Counted from the stretch's first letter, positions 50,271-58,923 are shown. The stretch is DNA of 64,000 bases from Sediminicoccus rosea (GCF_033547095.1 NZ_CP137852.1:4117001-4181000), one strand, 5' to 3'. The notes: generated from the sequence alone by a model not told the origin. A program made the numbers and translations.

Positions 50271-51001
50271 CGCGCCCCTTCCTCACGATCGAGAACCTGA
50301 CCGTCACGCATGGCCGGCACCCGGCCGTGCACCATGTCAGCTTCGCGCTCAAGCCGGGCGGCCTCATGGCCGTGGTCGGCCCCAATGGTGCCGGCAAGTC
50401 GAGCCTGCTGCGCGCCATCGCCGGGCTGCACAAGCCGGCCGAGGGGCGCATCGCCGGCTTCACCCCGGGCCAGGTCGCGCTGCTGCCGCAGCAGGCCATG
50501 CTGGACCGCGCCTTCCCGCTGACCTGCCGGGACGCCGTGCTCTTCGGCCTCTGGGGCGAGAGCGGCGCCTTCCGCGCCACGCCGCGGCCCGAGCGGGTCG
50601 AGGCGGCACTGGATGCGGTGGGCCTGCATGGCTTCGCGCGGCGGCCGGTCGGCTCGCTCTCGGCCGGGCAGTTCCAGCGCGTGCTCTTCGCGCGCCTGCT
50701 GCTGCAGGACGCGCCGGTGATCCTGCTCGACGAGCCCTTCAATGCGCTGGATGCGCGCACCGCCTCCGACCTGCTGGGCGTGATGCGCCGCTGGCATGGC
50801 GAGGGGCGGACCATCCTGGCCGTGCTGCACGACCTTGACCTCGTGCGCCGCGAATTCCCCGAGACGCTGCTGCTGGCGCGCGAGGCGGTGGCCGTGGGCG
50901 CCACCGAGACGGTGCTCTCGGCCGAGAACCGGCTGCGCGCGCGGATGATGTCCGAGGCCTGGGCCGAGGATGCGGCCCCCTGCGAGCGCGAAGCCGCCTG
51001 A
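50267..51001 (+). CDS. znuC: Zinc ABC transporter ATP-binding protein
   Basis: The 244-residue ATPase has Walker A GPNGAGKSS (38-46), a Q-loop around LLPQQAMLD (72-80), signature LSAGQFQR (131-138), Walker B VILLDEPFNALDAR (151-164) and switch His in VLHDLDLVRREF. This is typical of the ABC-3 metal importers (ZnuC, ZurA, MntB-like). Operator, order and partner permease support zinc. No binding protein (znuA) is adjacent. The gene is ATGA-coupled to the small membrane ORF and lies three bases before znuB. Confidence 0.92.
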   Translation: MTRPFLTIENLTVTHGRHPAVHHVSFALKPGGLMAVVGPNGAGKSSLLRAIAGLHKPAEGRIAGFTPGQVALLPQQAMLDRAFPLTCRDAVLFGLWGESGAFRATPRPERVEAALDAVGLHGFARRPVGSLSAGQFQRVLFARLLLQDAPVILLDEPFNALDARTASDLLGVMRRWHGEGRTILAVLHDLDLVRREFPETLLLAREAVAVGATETVLSAENRLRARMMSEAWAEDAAPCEREAA

Positions 51002-51004
51002 CCC

Positions 51005-51874
51005 ATGCTGTATGAGGCGCTGATCGCGCCCTTCGCCGAATTCGGCTTCCTGCGCCGCGCCCTGGTGGGCTGCCTGGCCATCAGCCTCTCGGCCCCGCCG
51101 CTCGGCGTCTTCCTTATGCTCCGCCGGATGAGCCTGACGGGCGATGTGCTGGCGCATGGCATCCTGCCCGGCGTCGCGCTCGGCTTCGTACTGGCGGGGC
51201 TCTGGCTGCCGGCGCTGGCGCTGGGCGGGCTGCTGGCTGGCCTCGTCGTCGCGCTGGGGGCGGGCGCGCTCGCGCGCGCGACGGGCGGGCGTGAGGATGC
51301 GGCGTTGACCGGGCTCTACCTGACGGCGCTGGCCGCCGGCGTGACGCTGATCTCCTGGCGCGGCTCGGCGGTCGAGCTCACACAACTGCTCTTCGGCTCG
51401 GTGCTGGGCGTGGATGATGCGGCGCTGCTGCTGATGGGGGGGGCCGCGACGGCCACCCTCGCCTTCCTCGCCATCGCCTGGCGGCCGCTCATCCTGGAAT
51501 GCTTCGACCCGAGCTTCGCCCAGGCGGTGGGGCTGCGCGGCAGCGTCTGGCACCTGGGGCTGCTGGCTCTGGCGGTGCTGAACCTGGTCGCGGCCCTGCA
51601 GGCGGTGGGCAGCCTGATGGCGGTCGGGCTGATGATGCTGCCCGCCATCGCCGCGCGGCACCTGGCGCGGGAACTGGGCGGCATGGTGCTGGCGGCGGTC
51701 GGGATCTCGGTGGCGGCGACGCTGGTGGGGCTGCTGGCCTCCTACCACCTCGATGTGCCGAGCGGACCGACCATCGTTCTGGTCGCCGCGGCCTTCTGGG
51801 TCCTGGCGCTGGTGGCGGGCCCGGTGGACGGGCTGCTGGCGCGGCACCGGCCGCGCCGCCACCTGGACGGCTGA
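51005..51874 (+). CDS. znuB: Zinc ABC transporter permease
   Basis: The 289-residue permease is of the ABC-3 family with about eight membrane helices. Landmarks are FLRRALVGCLAISLSAPPLG, RRMSLTGDVLAHGILPGVAL (the cytoplasmic coupling segment is typical of ZnuB/MntB), and LQAVGSLMAVGLMMLPAIAA with the following ARHLAREL loop. Together with ZnuC it moves Zn2+ (or Mn2+) from the periplasm. It converges directly on the DUF1194 gene with no gap. Confidence 0.92.
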   Translation: MLYEALIAPFAEFGFLRRALVGCLAISLSAPPLGVFLMLRRMSLTGDVLAHGILPGVALGFVLAGLWLPALALGGLLAGLVVALGAGALARATGGREDAALTGLYLTALAAGVTLISWRGSAVELTQLLFGSVLGVDDAALLLMGGAATATLAFLAIAWRPLILECFDPSFAQAVGLRGSVWHLGLLALAVLNLVAALQAVGSLMAVGLMMLPAIAARHLARELGGMVLAAVGISVAATLVGLLASYHLDVPSGPTIVLVAAAFWVLALVAGPVDGLLARHRPRRHLDG

Positions 51875-52615
51875 TCACACCGTCGCGCGTTCCACCAGCG
51901 GCCCCGGCGGCGGCGCCACGGCCACCTCGCGGATGATCTTGCGGCGCACCGCCTGCTCGAAGCTCTCGAAGCCGTCCGCCACCATCAGGAAGGCGCCCGG
52001 GCCGCCGATCACGCGCTCGCGGTAGTATTCATCGAGCGGCTGCATGGCGCCGAGGCCGGGCGGCGGCGGCGTGCGGTCGAGCACAGCGAGGCCGTTCAGC
52101 ACGATGCCCTGGTTCAGCGCATCCTCGCGCGCGGCGCCGACCTCGCGGCCAGAGTTGTTGATGCCGTCGCCCGAGATGTCCACGACGCGGCGCGTGCCCT
52201 CGAAGCCCTGGCCGAAGAGGCGCGCGGCATAATCCATGGCGCCGGAGATGGAGGTGTAGAGATGCGTGCGTCGCGGGGCGGCGTCGATCGCCTGGGCGAA
52301 GCGCTCGGCCGCCTGCGGGCCGTCCAGCTTCATCCAGGGGACGAGCATCTCCTGGATGTTCCAGTCGGACCAGGTGAAGAAGGTGCAGGCGATGGAGCCG
52401 ATCGGGCCGCGGGACATCGCCTCGACCAGGCGCCGGTCGCGGAAGGCGGCGGCGTAGCCCTTGAACTGCATCTCCTGCTCTTCATTGTCCACGGAGCGGG
52501 AGACATCCACCGCCAGGACGAGTTCCACGTCCACGGCCTCGGTCGCCCGCGCGGCGTGGGTGCGAAGCACCACCGGCGCGGCCAGAGCGGCGGTGATGAA
52601 GTGACGACGAAGCAT
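51875..52615 (-). CDS. DUF1194 vWA-domain exported protein
   Basis: The 246-residue protein has an N-terminal Arg-Arg signal peptide (MLRRHFITAALAAPVV) and a von Willebrand A fold. The MIDAS motif is DVSRSVD (Asp37, Ser39, Ser41), with a later metal-site segment VVDISGDGINNSG. DUF1194 proteins are common in alphaproteobacteria and their function is unknown. vWA domains usually bind partner proteins through the metal. AGGGGG precedes the ATG at 52615, and a good promoter pair lies upstream at 52672-52699. Confidence 0.9.
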   Translation of the reverse strand: MLRRHFITAALAAPVVLRTHAARATEAVDVELVLAVDVSRSVDNEEQEMQFKGYAAAFRDRRLVEAMSRGPIGSIACTFFTWSDWNIQEMLVPWMKLDGPQAAERFAQAIDAAPRRTHLYTSISGAMDYAARLFGQGFEGTRRVVDISGDGINNSGREVGAAREDALNQGIVLNGLAVLDRTPPPPGLGAMQPLDEYYRERVIGGPGAFLMVADGFESFEQAVRRKIIREVAVAPPPGPLVERATV

Positions 52616-52671
52616 GCGAGCCCCCTGTGGTCTGTGGAGCCGTGCTTGCGGTTCTTCCCATTACGAAAACG

Positions 52672-52699
52672 TATCTATGCAGATTCGGTCAGAGTGCAA
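52672..52699 (-). promoter_or_regulatory. Candidate sigma-70 promoter for the DUF1194 gene
   Basis: On the minus strand TTGCAC (52699-52694) and TAGATA (52677-52672) are separated by 16 bases, in an AT-rich segment 57 bases before the ATG. This is one of the better promoter matches in the window. Confidence 0.5.
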
Positions 52700-52764
52700 G
52701 ACCCAATTTGTGCAGTGCAGCACGCCGGGACCCCCCGGTCCCGTGACCTTTCCGTCATTCCGCC

Positions 52765-52800
52765 TAAGAAATTGTTAACCGGGCTGACGATTCAGCCCGG
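52765..52800 (-). terminator. Rho-independent terminator after the GST gene
   Basis: On the minus strand CCGGGCTGA pairs with TCAGCCCGG through a 4-base loop (52800-52779), followed by TTAACAATTTCTT. It sits six bases beyond the stop of the GST gene at 52806. It is the most canonical terminator in the window, with a perfect 9-bp stem and a T-rich tail. Confidence 0.8.
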
Positions 52801-52805
52801 CAGGC

Positions 52806-53411
52806 TCATCCCTTGAAGGCGGTGCCACCGATCCGCGGATCCGCATTCAGCCGGGCCGCGAGGGCCGAGAGGCGGGGGAAGCGGCCGGTGATCAGCCCCG
52901 GCATGACGCGCGCGGCGAAATCATGCCCGCAGAGCGCCGTCACATCGGCCTGGGTGAGGCGGCCGAGGCAGAGGAACTCCCCGGTCAGCATGGTCTCCAG
53001 CGCGGCGAAGCCGCCCAGGAACTGGCCCTCGAGATTGGCCAGCCCTTCCGGCCAGCTCAGCCCCTCCGGCCGGCGCTGCCCCTCGTAATAGGCGGCGACG
53101 GCCTTCTCGGTGGCGCCCAGCGCGATCTGCAGCACGCGCATCACCTGGCGGCGCTCGGCCCCTGCGCGGGGGAGAAGGGCGGCGGGGCCGGCCAGCTCGT
53201 CCAGATGGTCGATGATGGCGCTGGAATCGATCAGCACCTCGCCGTCATCCAGGATCAGCGAGGGCACGCGGCCCACCGGGTTGTAGCCCTTGATCGCGGC
53301 CCCATCCGTCACGGTGGAGAGCGCCAGGCTCTCATAGGGCATGCCGTAGAGCGAGAGCGTCACCGCGACGCGGCGAACGAAGGGGGAGAGCGTGCGGCCG
53401 ACGAGTTGCAT
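52806..53411 (-). CDS. Glutathione S-transferase-like protein
   Basis: The 201-residue protein has the N-terminal thioredoxin fold MQLVGRTLSPFVRRVAVTL with Ser9 in the catalytic position, the cis-Pro segment GYNPVGRVPSLILDDG, and the glutathione contact LIDSSAIIDHLDE. A helical C-terminal domain includes LTQADVTALCG (N-capping box Asp). Substrate unknown. AGGA lies seven bases before the ATG at 53411, so an upstream ATG ten codons earlier is not used. It is followed by a clear terminator. Confidence 0.9.
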   Translation of the reverse strand: MQLVGRTLSPFVRRVAVTLSLYGMPYESLALSTVTDGAAIKGYNPVGRVPSLILDDGEVLIDSSAIIDHLDELAGPAALLPRAGAERRQVMRVLQIALGATEKAVAAYYEGQRRPEGLSWPEGLANLEGQFLGGFAALETMLTGEFLCLGRLTQADVTALCGHDFAARVMPGLITGRFPRLSALAARLNADPRIGGTAFKG

Positions 53412-53476
53412 GGTCTTGTCCTGGACGTTGATGGTTCGCATTGAAACCGCCCTGGCCGCGCGGTCAAACGGGCGGG

Positions 53477-54043
53477 TCAGAAGCCCGCGCCGGGCTGTGC
53501 CAGATAAGCGCGCTCGGCCGGGGTGCTCTCGCGCCCCAGCACGGCGTTGCGGTGCGGGAATCGGCCGAAGCGGGCGATGACGGCGCGATGCGCCCAGGCA
53601 TAGGCGATGACGCCGCCAGGGGCCGCATGTGCCGGCCAGTCGCGCAGCCCCTCGAAAAGCGCGACGGAGAGGTCCTGCGCCGGCAGCGACTCCGCGTGCT
53701 CGAACGGCAGATAGAGGAAGACCCGCTGCGTGGGCGTGAGCAGGAGGTCGAGGCGCCGCCCCAGCACCACGCGCCGGGCCAGCGTCTCGGCATGCGGGTC
53801 GCTCGCGAAGGCCTCGGGCGAGCCGCGGAACAGGTTGCGCGGGAACTGGTCGAGCAGGAGGAAGAGCGCCAGCGCACCCTCCGGCGTCTCGGCCCAGGCA
53901 TCGAGCGCGCCCTCGCGCGCGGGAACCACCAGCGCGCCGAAGCGGGCAGCGATCTCGGCGTCGAAGGCGTCGTCCTTCCTGAACCAGGCCTGACGGAACT
54001 GGTCCGGGCCATCCGCGAACCAGAAGTCCAGGATCTCCTTCAC
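53477..54043 (-). CDS. DUF924 family protein
   Basis: The 188-residue all-helical protein starts KEILDFWFADGP and contains FLLLDQFPRNLFRG (about residues 62-75) and YLPFEHAES with GRFPHRNAVLGR near the end. These are the conserved blocks of DUF924, a tetratricopeptide-like fold of unknown role found in most proteobacteria. The GTG start at 54043 overlaps the stop of the large FAD/Fe-S oxidoreductase gene as GTGA, so translation is coupled. Confidence 0.88.
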   Translation of the reverse strand: MKEILDFWFADGPDQFRQAWFRKDDAFDAEIAARFGALVVPAREGALDAWAETPEGALALFLLLDQFPRNLFRGSPEAFASDPHAETLARRVVLGRRLDLLLTPTQRVFLYLPFEHAESLPAQDLSVALFEGLRDWPAHAAPGGVIAYAWAHRAVIARFGRFPHRNAVLGRESTPAERAYLAQPGAGF

Positions 54044-56901
54044 AGCGAGCGGTCCAGCACGCGGATGGAGTGCAGCGCCTCGCGCCCGCTGAGATCGGCG
54101 ATCTGGTGGCGGCAGGAGGTGCCGTCAGCCACGATCACGTCGCTGGCCGGGGCGGCGCGCACGGCGGGCAGCAAAGAGAGTTCGGCCATGGCCTTGGATG
54201 TCTCCAGGTTCTTCGCCTCATAGCCGAAGGCGCCGGCCATGCCGCAGCAGGAGGAGGCGATGGGCTTCACCTCCATGCCCGGAACGCGGCGCAACGCCTT
54301 CACCGCCGCCGGGAAGGCGCCGAAGGCTTTCTGGTGGCAATGGCCATGGATATGCGCCACGGGCGCGCCGGGCTTGAGCGCGGGCAGCGTGCCCTCCTTC
54401 TCCAGGAACTCCGTGACGAGGAAGGCGCGCTTGGCCAGCGCCTCGGTCTCCGGCCCTGGCAGCAGCGCCTGGAACTCGTCGCGCAGCGTCATCAGGCAGG
54501 AGGGTTCGAGGCCGATCACCGGCGCGTCGGATTGCGACAGCACCGCGAGCGTGCGCCGCGCCTCGGCCCGCGCTTCCTCTACCATTCCGGCCGCGAGGTA
54601 GGTGCGGCCGCAGCAGAGCGGGCGGCCGCCGGCACTCGCCACTTGCGCCGAATAGCCGGCGGCGTTCAGCACGCGCACGGCGGCGTGCAGGTTCTCGGGC
54701 TCGAAATAGCGGTTGAAGGTGTCGGCGAAGAGCAGCACCTCGCGCGCCGCGCCCTCCTTGCGGCAACCGTCGCGGTCGAGGAAGGGCGGGGCGGCGAATT
54801 CGGGAAGCTTGCGGTCGGCCGCGATGCCCGTCACGCGCTCCATCAACTTCGCCAGCAGCGGCACGCGGTTCCGGAGATTGGCGAGCCAGGGCAGGCTTGC
54901 GGCCCAGGGCGCGTAGCGCGGCAGCCAGGCGACCAGGCGGTCCTTCAGCGGCACGCCCTCTTTTGCGTTGCGTGCGGCCAGCACCTCGATCTTCATGCGC
55001 GCCATGTCCACGCCCGTCGGGCATTCGCGCTTGCAGCCCTTGCAGGAGACGCAGAGCGACATCGCCTCCTGCACCTCCTCGCTCGCGATGCCGCCGGGGA
55101 TCTGGCCGGTCAGCGCCAAGCGCAGCGTGTTGGCGCGGCCGCGCGTCAGGTGCTGCTCCTCGCGCGTCACGCGATAGCTCGGGCACATGACGTTGGCGTC
55201 GAACTTCCGGCAGGTGCCGTTGTTGTTGCACATCTCGACCGCGCCCAGCAGGCCGGCCTGGGGCCCCGGATGCGCGGACCAGTCGAGCACGGGCTTCACG
55301 TCGCTCAGCGGCGTGTAGTCGGGCGGGTAGCGGAAGAGGCTGCGGTCATCCATGCGCGGCGGGCGCACGACGCGGCCAGGGTTGAGCAGCGCGTTGGGGT
55401 CGAACTCGTCCTTCACCGCCTCGAAGGCGCGGACAATGCGCGGGCCGAACATGCTCTCATGGAATTCGGAGCGGACGATGCCATCGCCATGCTCGCCCGA
55501 ATGGCTGCCCTTGTATTCGCGGACGAGTTCGAAGCAGCGCTCGGCGATCTCGCGCATCTTCCGGACGTCGCCGCCCTCCTTCATGTTCAGCACGGGGCGG
55601 ACATGCAGGCAGCCGACGCTGGCATGGGCATACCAGGTGCCCTTCACGCCATATTCGTCGAAGACGGCGGTCAGGCGCTCGGTGTAGTCGGCGAGGTCCT
55701 CCAGAGAGACGGCCGCATCCTCGATGAAGGAGACCGGCTTCGCATCCTGCTTCTGGCTCATCATGATGTTGAGCCCGGCCTCGCGCACCTCGGCGATGGC
55801 GGCCTGGAAGCCGGCATCCACCGCATGCACCACCTGCCCGGGCAGGCCCAGATCGCCCATCATCTCGTCGAGCGAGGCCAATTGGCGCATCAGCTTCGCG
55901 TCGTCATCGCCATGGAATTCGACGATGAGCAGGCTGTCCGGCTCGCCGATCACCATCTGGTCGATGGTGGCGCGATAGATCGGAATGGAGCGGCCGAGGT
56001 CGATCATCGTCCGGTCCACCAGCTCCACCGCCTCGGGGTCCAGGGAGACGAGGTGCTTGGAGGCCTCCATGGCGCGGCGGAAGGTGGGGAACTGGCAGAT
56101 GCCCACCACCTTGCGCGGCTTGATGGGCCAGAGCTTGAGGTCGAGCGCCGCCGAGAAGGCCAGCGTGCCCTCGCTGCCCACCAGCAGCCGCGCGAGATTG
56201 CCGCGCCCGTTCATGCGCGCATCCGGCGTCAGCGCATCGAGGTTGTAGCCGCCCACACGGCGAAGCTGCGCCGGGAATTTCTCCGCGATCTCGGCCGCCT
56301 CGCGCTCGCCCAGCGCGTGCAGCCGGGCGACGAGGTCGGTGTTGGGCGCGTTCTCGCCGAACACGTGCCGGGAGCCATCGGCGAGGATCGCGTCGATCGC
56401 GCGGACATTGTCCGCCATCAGCCCGTAGCGGATGGATTTGGAGCCGCAGGAATTGTTCCCGGCCATGCCGCCGATGGTGCAGCGCTGCCAGGTGGAGGGG
56501 TCCACCGGGAAAAACTGCTTCGTGGATTTCAACGCCTCGTTCAGCGCGCCCAGCGTGATGCCGGGCTCCACGCGGGCCGTATCGCCCTCCACGCTCAGCA
56601 CGCGGCGCAGATGCTTGGTGCAGTCCAGCACCAGCGCGCGGTTCACCGTCTGCCCGCATTGGCTGGTGCCACCGCCGCGCGGCAGGACGGGAATCCCCTC
56701 CTCCCGGCAGATCGCCATGGCGGCTTCGACATCGGCGGTGGTCTTGGGCACCAGAACGCCGATGGGCTCGACCTGGTAGATGCTGGCATCCGTCGCATAG
56801 CGGCCGCGATCGGCGGGGGCGAAGAGCACGCTCCCTTCCGTCTCGCGCTGCAGCCTGCGGGCCAGGCGGGAATCTCCGATTTGGGGTGCGATGGCGTTCA
56901 T
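54040..56901 (-). CDS. FAD-linked and [4Fe-4S] D-2-hydroxyacid oxidoreductase (YdiJ/D2HGDH-like fusion)
   Basis: The 953-residue protein fuses an FAD-binding PCMH domain (about residues 40-270; PRGGGTSQCG and a GGMAGNNSCG turn), an FAD-oxidase C domain (about 270-560) and a GlpC-like Fe-S module. The last has CVSCKGCKRECPTG (about 612-625) and two CCG domains (GRPLCCGRTY and ASSCCGMAGAF). Such proteins oxidise D-lactate, D-2-hydroxyglutarate or glycolate and pass electrons to the respiratory chain. It is divergent from the serine-glyoxylate aminotransferase gene, so a glycolate or D-glycerate-type substrate is possible. Confidence 0.93.
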   Translation of the reverse strand: MNAIAPQIGDSRLARRLQRETEGSVLFAPADRGRYATDASIYQVEPIGVLVPKTTADVEAAMAICREEGIPVLPRGGGTSQCGQTVNRALVLDCTKHLRRVLSVEGDTARVEPGITLGALNEALKSTKQFFPVDPSTWQRCTIGGMAGNNSCGSKSIRYGLMADNVRAIDAILADGSRHVFGENAPNTDLVARLHALGEREAAEIAEKFPAQLRRVGGYNLDALTPDARMNGRGNLARLLVGSEGTLAFSAALDLKLWPIKPRKVVGICQFPTFRRAMEASKHLVSLDPEAVELVDRTMIDLGRSIPIYRATIDQMVIGEPDSLLIVEFHGDDDAKLMRQLASLDEMMGDLGLPGQVVHAVDAGFQAAIAEVREAGLNIMMSQKQDAKPVSFIEDAAVSLEDLADYTERLTAVFDEYGVKGTWYAHASVGCLHVRPVLNMKEGGDVRKMREIAERCFELVREYKGSHSGEHGDGIVRSEFHESMFGPRIVRAFEAVKDEFDPNALLNPGRVVRPPRMDDRSLFRYPPDYTPLSDVKPVLDWSAHPGPQAGLLGAVEMCNNNGTCRKFDANVMCPSYRVTREEQHLTRGRANTLRLALTGQIPGGIASEEVQEAMSLCVSCKGCKRECPTGVDMARMKIEVLAARNAKEGVPLKDRLVAWLPRYAPWAASLPWLANLRNRVPLLAKLMERVTGIAADRKLPEFAAPPFLDRDGCRKEGAAREVLLFADTFNRYFEPENLHAAVRVLNAAGYSAQVASAGGRPLCCGRTYLAAGMVEEARAEARRTLAVLSQSDAPVIGLEPSCLMTLRDEFQALLPGPETEALAKRAFLVTEFLEKEGTLPALKPGAPVAHIHGHCHQKAFGAFPAAVKALRRVPGMEVKPIASSCCGMAGAFGYEAKNLETSKAMAELSLLPAVRAAPASDVIVADGTSCRHQIADLSGREALHSIRVLDRSL

Positions 56902-56945
56902 GGCGCCTTTCTAGCCCCGCTTCGGCGCGGCGCCAGATGGATAAT

Positions 56946-57003
56946 CCTCATGCCCCGCACAAGCCGAACTCATTGGCAGGCAGGGCCGGTTCGGGGCATG
57001 AGG
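56946..57003. repeat. 12-bp perfect inverted repeat in the aminotransferase leader
   Basis: CCTCATGCCCCG (56946-56957) and CGGGGCATGAGG (56992-57003) are exact complements separated by 34 bases. Within the loop CCGAAC can also pair with GTTCGG, which overlaps the right arm, giving two alternative folds. The right arm ends 10 bases before the AGGAGG of the downstream gene. It is either an operator for the divergent pair or a leader RNA structure. Confidence 0.6.
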
Positions 57004-57023
57004 GGCCAACCCAGGAGGACCCC

Positions 57024-58208
57024 ATGGCCTATTTCCAGACCCGCACCACCCCCGGCCGCCATTTCCTGCAGATCCCCGGCCCCTCCAACGTGCCGGACCG
57101 CGTGCTGCGCGCCCTCGACAACCCGACCATGGACCATCGCGGCCCCGATTTCGGCGTGATGGGCAAGCAGGTGCTGGGCAAGGTCAAGAAGATCTTCCAG
57201 ACCGAGAGCAACGTCATCATCTTCCCGGCCTCCGGCACCGGCGCCTGGGAAGCGGCGCTGGTCAACACGCTGAGCCCCAATGACCGCGTGCTGATGTGCG
57301 AGACGGGCCACTTCGCCAGCCTCTGGCGCGAGATGGCCGAGCGCCTGGGCATCCGCCCGGAATTCCTGAAGGGCGATTGGCGCCGCGCGGCCGAGCCGGA
57401 CGCCATCGAGGCCTATCTGCGCGCGGACAAGGGGCATGAGATCAAGGCCGTCTGCGTCGTCCACAACGAGACGAGCACGGGATGCACCAGCCGCATCGCC
57501 GAAGTTCGCGCCGCGATTGACGCCGCCGGCCACCCGGCGCTGCTGCTGGTGGACACGATCAGCGGCCTCGGCTCCATGGAGTTCAAGCATGATGCCTGGG
57601 GCGTGGACGTCACCGTCTCCGGCTCGCAGAAGGGGCTGATGCTGCCGCCCGGCCTCTCCTTCAACGCGGTCTCGGCCAAGGCCATCGCCGCCAGCAAGAA
57701 CGCCAAGCTCACCCGCAGCTTCTGGGATTGGGCGCCGATGATCGCCTCCAACGCCACGGGCTATTTCCCCTATACGCCGGCGACCAACATGCTCTACGCG
57801 CTCGACACCGCGCTGGACATGATCTTCGAGGAAGGGCTGGACAATGTGTTCGCCCGGCATGACCGCATGGCCGAGGCCACGCGCCGCGCCGTGCGCGCCT
57901 GGGGCCTGGAGATCCAGTGCGCCGAACCGCGGCACTATTCCTCCGTGCTGACGGCGGTGCGCCTGCCGGAAGGCCACAGCGCGAACGCTCTGCGCGCCAC
58001 GATCGGCGAGCGGTTCAACATGTCGCTCGGCAATGGCCTGGGGCAGTTGAACGATCGCGTCTTCCGCATCGGTCATCTGGGCGATATCGGCGAGTTGCAC
58101 CTGATGGGCACGCTGAGCGGCATCGAGATGGGGCTGCGCATCGCGGGCGTGCCGCACAAGCCCGACGGCGTGCGCGCGGCGATGGACTACCTCTCCGGTA
58201 ACGCCTGA
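57024..58208 (+). CDS. sgaA: Serine-glyoxylate aminotransferase (class V)
   Basis: The 394-residue PLP enzyme transfers the amino group of serine to glyoxylate, giving hydroxypyruvate and glycine. Features are HFLQIPGPSNVPDRVLRALD at the N-terminus, MDHRGPDFG, the substrate/PLP region FPASGTGAWEAAL, VDTISGLGSM and the PLP Lys203 in SGSQKGLMLPPG. AGGAGG lies seven bases before the ATG at 57024. The downstream hydroxypyruvate isomerase and tartronate semialdehyde reductase genes use its product, which supports this assignment over alanine-glyoxylate transaminase. Confidence 0.92.
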   Translation: MAYFQTRTTPGRHFLQIPGPSNVPDRVLRALDNPTMDHRGPDFGVMGKQVLGKVKKIFQTESNVIIFPASGTGAWEAALVNTLSPNDRVLMCETGHFASLWREMAERLGIRPEFLKGDWRRAAEPDAIEAYLRADKGHEIKAVCVVHNETSTGCTSRIAEVRAAIDAAGHPALLLVDTISGLGSMEFKHDAWGVDVTVSGSQKGLMLPPGLSFNAVSAKAIAASKNAKLTRSFWDWAPMIASNATGYFPYTPATNMLYALDTALDMIFEEGLDNVFARHDRMAEATRRAVRAWGLEIQCAEPRHYSSVLTAVRLPEGHSANALRATIGERFNMSLGNGLGQLNDRVFRIGHLGDIGELHLMGTLSGIEMGLRIAGVPHKPDGVRAAMDYLSGNA

Positions 58209-58210
58209 CC

Positions 58211-58789
58211 TCAGGCTTCGATCGGACGCCAGCCATGGCGCAGCGCGCGGCCCTCGGTATCGAATGCGAAGAGGTTGCCGCCGCCCCCGCCGGGCTGTTC
58301 TTCCGCCCGGCTGATCGGGACGCCCTTCAGATGGCAGAGAAGCAGCGCGCCCACGCCGCCATGGGCGATGATGGCGACGTCCCCGTCGGGCGCCGCCATC
58401 GCGATCACCTGCTCCACCGCCGCCACGATGCGGCGCTGCGCATCGCGGGCGCGCTCCCATCCCCGGACACTGAGGTCGGGGGCGGCGAAGAAGGCGTCGG
58501 CCACCTGCTCGAACTCGGCCTTGGGAAGATAGCCGGTGGCCGAACGGTCATTCTCGCCCAGGCTCTCCAGGATCCGAGGCGTCAGGCCAAGGCGCGCGCC
58601 CAGGAGATCCGCCATGTCGCGGGCCTTTCGCTCGGCGCTGGTGAACAGGCTGCGGGTCTGGGCCAGCCAGGGTTGCCCGAGCATCAGGCGGGTGCGCCGC
58701 AACCCCTCGGCCGAGAGCGGCCACTCCGGGACCGGGGCGCCCGGGTCGATCACGACCTCAGGGTGGGTGATGAAGCGGATCACGGGCAT
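58211..58789 (-). CDS. Histidine phosphatase superfamily protein, atypical
   Basis: The 192-residue protein has the fold of the phosphoglycerate-mutase/histidine phosphatase family. The catalytic His motif reads IRFITHPEVV (His9) where RHGET is usual, so the first phosphate-binding Arg is missing. The second His is in IIAHGGVGALLL (about residue 147), and an acid lies in ESLGENDRSATG. A weak or altered phosphatase activity is likely. ATG 58789 begins the first beta strand; an upstream in-frame extension is Cys-rich and not plausible. It converges with the aminotransferase gene over two bases. Confidence 0.85.
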   Translation of the reverse strand: MPVIRFITHPEVVIDPGAPVPEWPLSAEGLRRTRLMLGQPWLAQTRSLFTSAERKARDMADLLGARLGLTPRILESLGENDRSATGYLPKAEFEQVADAFFAAPDLSVRGWERARDAQRRIVAAVEQVIAMAAPDGDVAIIAHGGVGALLLCHLKGVPISRAEEQPGGGGGNLFAFDTEGRALRHGWRPIEA

Positions 58790-58826
58790 GGCGGTGCGAT
58801 ACCCTTCGGCGCGAAAGCCGGCAACG

Positions 58827-58866
58827 CCGCAACACGCGACCCCGCAACACTGGGCTAGCCCATGGG
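58827..58866. repeat. Direct repeats and overlapping palindromes in the hyi upstream gap
   Basis: CCGCAACAC occurs at 58827-58835 and 58842-58850 (15-base period). It is followed directly by TGGGCTAGCCCA (58851-58862), a perfect palindrome, and CCCATGGG (58859-58866), overlapping it. The cluster is 58 bases before the hyi start and 38 bases before the divergent phosphatase start. It could be a regulator site. Confidence 0.4.
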
Positions 58867-58923
58867 TCCGCGGCATTCTATGCATCGAACCACGGCACAT
58901 GGATGCCGCGCGGAGACGTCCCC

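Noticed and set aside
54070-57159. Plus-strand open frame of over 1000 codons opposite the FAD/Fe-S oxidoreductase
   Set aside because: It is a shadow of the minus-strand gene, which has intact cofactor motifs throughout.
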